64,000 nucleotides of DNA from assembly GCA_964036315.1 (NCBI GenBank), contig OZ038487.1, positions 59,831,662-59,895,661 on the forward strand, written 5' to 3'. The DNA comes from Acanthosepion esculentum. Taxonomy: Eukaryota > Mollusca > Cephalopoda > Sepiida > Sepiidae. The notes under the pieces were generated by a model, which had not been told where the DNA came from, searched no databases, and saw nothing but the letters and a program-made list of their open reading frames with translations. Positions 57,551-64,000 of this stretch are shown here, piece by piece; the first letter of the stretch is position 1, and each line of letters begins with the position of its first letter. The position numbers and the translations under genes are program-made.

Positions 57551-57850
57551 AGGCTACGCTGAAACACTGGTTCTCGTACGATCACCGAAATTAAGCAACG
57601 TCGGCCCTGGTCAGTACCTTGATTGGTGGCAGCTTAGAAATACCAAGTGCTGCAATCCTGGATATACAGGCGGTGTGATAGATAACAGCTCGGAATTCCA
57701 AATCGTGGAGACAAATTCCAATTTCAGTCTGGTTCGTTATATACACTTACAGGTAAAAGACCTTTTGAAAGGTTTGAATTCACTTCTTCTCCCACCCCCA
57801 CCTATGGGTTAATTAGTAGGACTTGTATCAGTAAATGATTATTATCTTCC
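57551..57850 (+). mobile_element. 5S rRNA-derived SINE
   Basis: The head 57551-57656 reads GGCTACGCTGAAACAC, GGTTCTCGTACGATCACCGA, AATTAAGCAACGTCGGCCCT, GGTCAGTACCTTGATTGGTG and AATACCAAGTGCTGCAA. It is closely 5S-like across the A box, intermediate element and C box, with a short gap near the 5' end. It is followed by the SINE body (GTGATAGATAACAGCTCGG onward). It is better preserved than the 56.3 kb copy. Confidence 0.85.
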
Positions 57851-58134
57851 AAAAGATTTCAGCGTAAAAATACTCTCTAGCTTTAAGGTTGATAAACCGT
57901 AAAAAAGAAATTAGTCATTACGTCTTTAAATTTCTTTCTTCGCTACTTATCTTCTATTATCATTTCTCGTTCTCTCACACTGTTTCCTTTACCCCTCCTA
58001 CTATACTTTTACTCATTTTTTTAATTTTTCTCTGTTTCTTTCTCCTTACTCGCTCATCTCCTTACTCGCTCATCTCCTTACTCTTTAGGCTTGGTTCTTC
58101 GGAGCCGTTCAAAAGGCTACAATAATGACGTACA

Positions 58135-58137
<3 letters not shown>
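57851..58137. other. No gene seen; T/C-rich
   Basis: Tail region with TTGATAAACCGTAAAAAAG, then T/C-rich DNA containing a duplicated CTCGCTCATCTCCTTA unit near 58050-58080. Confidence 0.5.
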
Positions 58138-58192
<55 letters not shown>

Positions 58193-58500
58193 TCTTTTGG
58201 TTTCTCGTGTGTACACATTTCTTATTCTGGTCCCGCCCAGTGACCTAAGGTAAGAAATGGTATTACATTTTTCACTGACCAATAAAAAAACAACAACAAT
58301 AAAACAAATTACATAGATAAAGTTCTTCATTAGGTGTGGGCCTTTACATATCTTATGAGAATAGTTTTCTGTATTTCTTACTGGTATGGGCTTCCAGGAA
58401 TCCCTTCAATGAGTCTACTGGAATCTTTTCCAACCAATCCAAGGGATCCAACTACAACAGGGATTATGGATATTCCTATATGCCACATTTTTGAGATTTT
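58138..58500 (-). pseudogene. LINE 3' end with AAT tail (GIPGSP type)
   Basis: On the minus strand: MWHIGISIIPVVVGSLGLVG followed by KDSSRLIEGIPGSP, then a 3' UTR (TTTCTTACCTTAGGTCACTG, AAATGTGTACACACGAG), ending in (AAT)n at 58190-58138. The VPxVIGALG...IPGSP phrase is known from the C-termini of several animal non-LTR retrotransposon ORFs; I cannot fix the clade. The upstream side is cut at another (AAT)n. Confidence 0.7.
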
Positions 58501-58501
58501 G

Positions 58502-58504
<3 letters not shown>

Positions 58505-58559
<55 letters not shown>

Positions 58560-58800
58560 TGTGTATGTTAAGTTTCCTGCTTTGAATCCTTTAGAGCCAG
58601 GTCCAAACTATCATCCTTAGGGCCTATGGAAGAATTGTCATTTCTTTGATAGCACTTTTCTTAGTATATGGTATGATCTTCTGGGCAACGAATATGTTGA
58701 TGTTCCCTGGGACTCTGTTAGTAAAACTGTTCATACATTTTCTCACGTGACCAAGAGTTCCGATTGCTATTGGTACAGTCTTCGTCTTCATTCCTTTGCC
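58505..58800 (-). pseudogene. LINE 3' end with AAT tail (VPGNI type)
   Basis: The minus strand reads MKTKTVPIAIGTLGHVRKCM, then TNRVPGNINIFVAQK. A short deletion removes the LLGTxHI part, LRKVLS-like codons and the UTR follow, then (AAT)n at 58560-58505. Sister of 59840-60090. Confidence 0.7.
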
Positions 58801-59600
58801 TCTCCTACTATACTTTTACTCCTTTTTATTTTTTTAATTTTTCTCTGTTTTCTTCCTCATTACTCGCCCACCTCCTTACTGTTTAGGCTTCGTTCTTCTT
58901 TTTTTCCCTTATCCTAAACTTATTATCTCATGCTTTTCCTTCTTATTTTGCTACATCTTCTTTACTTTTTATTTCGTTTTGTCGAATGTTGTAGTTAACT
59001 TCATCTTCCGCAGACAGCTCTGGAATTTTTCCCATTCCCGATTACATTTATTCCCTTTTATTTCTTTTAAATTCTTTATATTTTCAACACATTGACAGCT
59101 CCCATGAGATGGTTGACAGTTTTTATTATGATGCTGACTACGAGTTATCTCGTGTTTCGCATTGTCTAATGTATTTTCATTGGCGGGCGACAACAATGAT
59201 TTTTATTCGTAGTGATATTTTAGTATGAAAAAATGTTTACACTTCAACTGAACTCATAACATTTTTTAATGTTTAATAGTTGGCAAACTAAATGAGTTGG
59301 CGTTTGAAGTATGATTTTGTAATTGACCTCTGGCAGTCAACGGGTTAAAGTTCAGATTAATACCACTATTTTTTTTTATTCTCATTAAAAATTAGTTTCA
59401 TTAGCGTTACTATTATTTTATCAATTTTCACACCGCTGCATTTGCCTGGGGACCAAGTGCTGCAAATCTTCCTCGCTCAATCTAGTAATATTGCTATTTC
59501 AAGAGGACTTTGACCTGAATATATTTAATTCTGTGCGGTTTTCCATTTCTTCAGTTGTTTGCAAATATCTGCGGAGCTGTTCAAAAGGCTACAATAATGA
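58801..59600. other. No gene seen
   Basis: Partly T/C-rich, resembling 57960-58085 (TTTTTTAATTTTTCTCTGTT and TCCTTACT words), so a local duplication is likely. A 75-codon minus frame near 58969-59196 has no recognised domain. Confidence 0.45.
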
Positions 59601-59606
59601 CGTATA

Positions 59607-59670
<64 letters not shown>

Positions 59671-59795
59671 TCCCTTGATTTCTGTTGTGTATATAATTCC
59701 TTCTAGGTCCCAAACTGATAAGGGCAGAATGGCTTCCTGACAGTTTGTAATGATCATTTATTAAAAAAAACTAAGATCAAAAACAACTTACATAG

Positions 59796-59831
<36 letters not shown>

Positions 59832-59836
59832 GTATG
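59601..59836 (-). mobile_element. LINE 3' UTR pieces between AAT runs
   Basis: AAT runs lie at 59609-59670 and 59797-59830. Between them is a UTR segment related to the GIPGSP-type element (AAATGATCATTACAAACTGT on the minus strand). Confidence 0.6.
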
Positions 59837-60095
59837 TTATGTATCCTGCTTTGTATCTTGTAGAACCAGGTCCAAACTTTGGCCCTTATGCCCTATAGGA
59901 GAATTGTCATTATATTGATAGCACTTTTCTTAGTATATGGATTGTTCCTAGTAGGACGATCTTCTGGGCAACTTGTATGTTAATGTTACCTGGGACACTG
60001 TTAGTAAAATTGCCCGTTCCTTTTCTCACGAGGACCAGTGCTCCGTTTGCTATTGGTACAGTCTTAGTCTTCATTCCCCACATCCTGTTAATCTC
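59837..60095 (-). pseudogene. LINE ORF C-terminus (VPGNI type)
   Basis: The minus strand reads GMKTKTVPIANGALVLVRKG, TGNFTNSVPGNINIQVAQKI and VLLGTIHILRKVLSI before a stop. This is the best copy of this C-terminal domain in the window, in one open frame. Its 5' side runs into the (AAT)n-(AAG)n microsatellite. Confidence 0.75.
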
Positions 60096-60122
60096 TATCT
60101 CCTGGTCCTTGTATTTGGACAA

Positions 60123-60131
60123 TTTCTTCTT

Positions 60132-60202
<71 letters not shown>
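60123..60202. repeat. (CTT)n-(ATT)n microsatellite
   Basis: Trinucleotide run changing from CTT to ATT. Poly-Lys/Asn and Phe/Leu frames are artefacts. Confidence 0.95.
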
Positions 60203-60203
<1 letters not shown>

Positions 60204-60530
60204 TGATTTCTCCTTTGATTTCTGGTGTGTACACATTTCTGTCCGGTTCCCGCCCAGAGACCTAAGGTCAGAAATGGCATCATGACAATTTCTACTGACC
60301 ACTTAAAACACACGCACATATATTTTACATAGATGAACGCCTTCGTAAGTTGTGGGCTGTACTCGTGAGAACAATGTTTGTATTTTTAAGGCATGGGCTT
60401 CCAGGAATCCCTTCAGTGGGTATACTGGAATATTTTCTAACCAATCCGAGGGCTCCAATTACAACAGGGATTGTTGATGTTCCCATGTACCACATTTTTA
60501 TCTTTTGCTTTCTGCTTGGTAGAATCAGTT
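60203..60530 (-). pseudogene. LINE 3' end (GIPGSP type)
   Basis: The minus strand reads KIKMWYMGTSTIPVVIGALG, LVRKYSSIPTEGIPGSPCLK and NTNIVLTSTAHNLRRRSSM, then the 3' UTR (TTTCTGACCTTAGGTCTCTG). Its AAT tail is the 60123-60202 microsatellite. Confidence 0.75.
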
Positions 60531-61335
60531 GTACCCTGTTGAAAATCCAATTCTTGAACACAAACAGAAGTTCTCGCTTCGACATCCACAGGTCATATGA
60601 CAAAAACCGACCTTATCTCGTCTACGGGCAACTACTGGAATACTGTACAAAAATATCAGGGTCATAAAACATTTCTTCTGACCAGCCAGTAAAGGACGAA
60701 TTGTTTTCGCTGGAACCGTTTCTGAGCTACTGACTCACTTTAAAGCCAATGCTAATTCCACCAATAAAGGCAAAGCCGATTTGACTGGCATTAGCGACGA
60801 ATTCCACGGCAGGCAAGTTTAACCTAACCATCAAAAGCGACATGAAAGCGCTTCCATCAACAAATCGAGCACTAGCCGAGTCTAACTCTCGACTACATAT
60901 GGGCTTTGGTTTTCTCCTACAAGTCTATATCTCTCCACAACAATATGCCTGTTCATATTTCTTTACAGATACGTTATATCGCCGCCCTAAAAACAACAGT
61001 AAAAGATCGAGACTTGTCAATTACACGAAATAAAAATGTCTCACTTCATCTCAATTACATCTTATTGTCATATGTTGTTTTTATCACTTCCAATTTATCC
61101 CACGTTTTATTTTTGTTTTTTTTTTGCTGACAGTAGAGTTGCCGTTACAGGCTTTGTAAGTCTAAGATTTACGATACGGCAAGGTTGTACATATATGAAT
61201 TCTCTTTGCCCAAATTCTGATGTTAATATCTACAGAGTTTATAATTCATATATATTGATCATACGCATCTGATTAGATGAGCCGTTACGCAGTGTGCAAT
61301 TTGAAACGAAATTCTCGTAAATAGATAAAACCAGG
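60531..61335. other. No gene seen
   Basis: Moderate GC near 60700-60850. Open frames of 60-105 codons carry no recognised domain. May contain the rest of the LINE ORF in decayed form. Confidence 0.4.
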
Positions 61336-61339
61336 AATC

Positions 61340-61440
61340 GTGTTAATCTGCTAGTCGGTATTTCTCTTGACCATAGCCGGGGCTCCAATTATTACAGGTA
61401 TAACGATGGTTTGAAGGTGCTACCTTCATTCATTTCTCAC
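61340..61440 (-). pseudogene. LINE ORF C-terminal scrap
   Basis: The minus strand contains VIPVIIGAPAMVKRNTD, the VIGALG phrase of the same LINE group. About 30 codons. Confidence 0.5.
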
Positions 61441-61570
61441 TTTCAACATCCGTATATTTATTTATGTTGCCATATCCTTTAAAAGATACATTTTTATCTG
61501 ATGCCACAACCGTATCTATGAGAAGACATCTTTCGTTAGTCGTCATTAATCAATATATCCAATATTCTTT

Positions 61571-61707
<137 letters not shown>

Positions 61708-61720
61708 AGATAGATAGATA

Positions 61721-61786
61721 GTATGTTTAACGTTCTTTTTATAGATACATATAGATTTGTATCTATAAAAAGAACGTTAAACATAC
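61721..61786. repeat. Perfect 29-bp hairpin, 8-base loop
   Basis: Arms 61721-61749 and 61758-61786 are exact complements. The arm is the TTTAACGTTCTTTTTATAGA unit shared with 45503-45600 and 35790. The flank AATTGTCGGACTTTGTCCAA leads into (TA)n. Confidence 0.95.
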
Positions 61787-61827
61787 CATAAAATGTCTTT
61801 AAATAAATTGTCGGACTTTGTCCAATT

Positions 61828-61894
<67 letters not shown>

Positions 61895-61955
61895 TAGATA
61901 GATATATAGATAGATAGATATATAGATAGATAGATAGATAGATAATATTACTGGT

Positions 61956-62043
<88 letters not shown>

Positions 62044-62093
62044 TCCCTAGAGGATAAAATCCAGGTAGAACTCAATGACCAGGACAGACTAAG

Positions 62094-62139
62094 AATTCAA
62101 AAAGAAATCGGAGAATATTTTCCGATTTCTTTTTGAATT
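62094..62139. repeat. Perfect 19-bp hairpin, 8-base loop
   Basis: Arms 62094-62112 and 62121-62139 are exact complements around an 8-base loop. Confidence 0.95.
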
Positions 62140-62221
62140 TGTAAGTCTGGTGTGCTGGATCGTGATTACCATTCCAATGTACTAAATTATAACCATGGAA
62201 TATTAGTGTTTCAGCCTTTTA

Positions 62222-62281
<60 letters not shown>

Positions 62282-62391
62282 AATTCGTTGTTATATGATC
62301 CAAGTGAATCCTATTAATATAATATAAATTATTAAAATAGATTCACACATAGAGCTCCATGTTTTAATTAAACAGAGCAACATACTTCATA

Positions 62392-62438
62392 CAATAGGAG
62401 TTAAGATCATCACCGATATGTAATCTTAATTCCTATTG
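62392..62438. repeat. 16-bp hairpin, one mismatch
   Basis: CAATAGGAGTTAAGAT (62392) faces ATCTTAATTCCTATTG (62423-62438) with a 15-base loop. It lies just before (TA)n. Confidence 0.85.
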
Positions 62439-62445
62439 CATTTTA

Positions 62446-62510
<65 letters not shown>

Positions 62511-62551
62511 TTATAAGTGGTAACGACACAATGAATAATGATCTTCTCTTA

Positions 62552-62585
<34 letters not shown>

Positions 62586-62771
62586 TCCTTTGATTGCTGA
62601 TGTATACACATTTCCTTCCATCAATGAATCTATGAGATGATACAACCATAACTGATTTCTTCCCGAAACACATTTCTGAAATTTCTACTCCAAGATTCTT
62701 GTATTTTCATAGGTTTTTTTTAATCTTCAAAACTACATGACAGGCAATGGAACAGCCATGTCACTAAGAAA

Positions 62772-62810
<39 letters not shown>

Positions 62811-62940
62811 TCCTTGGATTTCTGTTTTATACACATTTCTTTGTGGGTCCCAACCAGAGATCTAAGGTCAGAAATGATTCAATAACATTTTGCACTGATC
62901 ATTTACAACAAAAAAATTACTATTATTTCTATTATTATAT
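62552..62940 (-). mobile_element. LINE 3' UTR fragments with AAT tails
   Basis: AAT runs lie at about 62552-62583 and 62770-62810. The latter is followed (plus strand) by GGATTTCTGTTTTATACACA and GATCTAAGGTCAGAAATGA, the UTR of the GIPGSP-type LINE. Confidence 0.65.
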
Positions 62941-62949
62941 ATGCCGTGT

Positions 62950-63520
62950 ACTCACAACATTCTACCTTTTGTAGGTCTAAGGGGCATTTGTGTTTTTCAC
63001 ATTCCTACCACTCCAATCCTTCACTTTACCCATTAATGCAAGTTCGACTAGTAGATGGCTCCCTTCTATTTCTGGCCTATACGATCATGTGAGAGTTAAA
63101 TTCTCGAAGCCCTCTTTTCTCATTATGTGTCACAAACATTTCAACTGTTTCGAGCTGATCCAGAATAAAAGTCTCCTTTTTTCTTTCGATTTGCATTAAA
63201 AATTCCTTGTTACTCAAACATTCTGACATTCTATTCTCAGCATCCTTCTGTAAAACCAAATCTCTGTTACATCAAATCCACTCTTTATCGACGTAGACAT
63301 TTCCAGCATTCACTGCCATATAAGATGAATGATATAACATAGCTTTTTAACACTCTTTTCTTTGTTCCTGACGAAATTTTCCAGTTTCTTAATTCTTTGC
63401 GTAGCTTTTGGAAGGCACCTTTTACTATACCAATTCGCGTTTAGATTTCGGTTTTACATTTTCTGTCTTCCTGGAAAACACTTCCAAGAAATTTAGATAT
63501 ATTTACGTATTATTGTTCTC
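62950..63520 (-). pseudogene. RTE-like LINE RT fragment
   Basis: The minus strand has RIGIVKGAFQKLRKELRNWK, GTKKRVLKSYVISFILYGSE followed by CW, then EVLMQIERKK-like and HIMRKEGFENLTLT-like pieces in shifted frames. It covers the RT C-terminal part downstream of the catalytic site. Confidence 0.75.
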
Positions 63521-63729
63521 GTCAGAAATAGTGGTATTATTTGCATTTGGATGGGAAATTCTCTTTGAAGTATCTTACGCTTGGGTGTGTATAAAAGCGT
63601 CGATTATCGACCAACTGTTTAGAACCAGTGGCGTATCTGTGCGATGTTCCTCATTTATTCTTCTTCCAGGTGTCATTTCCATAAAGAATATTGGTGTTCA
63701 TGGCTCTCCACAAATTCCTGTATTGTGCA
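63521..63729. other. No gene seen
   Basis: Joins two RTE pieces. May be a decayed upstream part of the left one. Confidence 0.35.
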
Positions 63730-64000
63730 GCTCTTAATTTTTATCATTTTGTTATGTCTCCTAGAACTTGCGCCGCAATCAATTTATTCAAACTCGTGAG
63801 ATAGGTTAGGCGTTGCTTTCCTCTGTCCATCTTGCCTTCAATATGTCCTGTGAGTATCAAATTTTCCAAGCTCTCTCACCATTATGTGCCCTATTAATTT
63901 CAATCGTCTCTTTCTGGTGTTAAATAAATGTGTCCTCTTTGTAGCCAATGTCTCTACAACATTGTCGGTCGATGGTATTCTCAGCATGCTTCTGCAGTCA
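63730..64000 (-). pseudogene. RTE-like LINE RT C-terminal fragment, runs off the window
   Basis: The minus strand reads RMLRIPSTDNVVETLATKRT, TRKRRLKLIGHIMV and SQDILKARWTEES in shifting frames. It is an RTE end distinct from the copy at 62950-63520, because the same domain occurs in both. It continues beyond 64000. Confidence 0.7.

Noticed and set aside
57551..57656. Functional 5S rRNA gene
   Set aside because: Gap near the 5' end, substitutions in the C-box region, no terminator T-run right after it, and a SINE body follows.
58109..60319. Poly-Asn and poly-Lys/Arg frames
   Set aside because: AAT and AAG microsatellite tails of LINEs.

Overview
The window looks like intergenic or intronic DNA from an animal with a large, AT-rich, repeat-laden genome. 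A cephalopod such as an octopus is the most likely source. This is inferred from the mix of tRNA-derived and 5S-derived SINEs, RTE and jockey-like LINE fragments, Penelope-like elements (PLEs), mariner relics and an extreme density of TA, CA, GA and AAT microsatellites. I found no intact cellular protein gene. Almost every long reading frame comes from low-complexity DNA or a decayed transposon.

Layout. 0-6 kb: a foldback repeat, a tandem tRNA-SINE, two RTE pieces (minus), a jockey-like piece and microsatellites. 6-16 kb: a mariner relic, a dense (TA)n cluster, a PLE endonuclease relic, more LINE pieces and several hairpins. 16-24 kb: SINEs, A-rich repeats and a 1.5 kb polypurine tract. 24-33 kb: two mariner relics, diverged tandem repeats, a transposase HTH fragment and an RTE piece. 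33-39 kb: PLE and jockey relics with two PLE-PLE junctions and large palindromes. 39-50 kb: LINE pieces and foldback elements. 50.8-56.1 kb: a 97-bp satellite in perfect register. 56-61 kb: two 5S-derived SINEs and a chain of LINE 3' ends joined at AAT repeats. 61-64 kb: (TA)n with perfect hairpins, then RTE pieces.

The most interesting signal is a set of hammerhead-ribozyme-like motifs (CUGANGA core, stem II, GAAA, very short stem III, UH site, stem I). Two lie exactly between the endonuclease end of one PLE copy and the start of the next, the arrangement expected of tandem PLEs. Others sit inside a family of short foldback elements with roughly 50-66 bp inverted arms. That family may be a non-autonomous ribozyme-bearing element. 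All calls were made by eye, and boundaries are approximate unless stated as exact.
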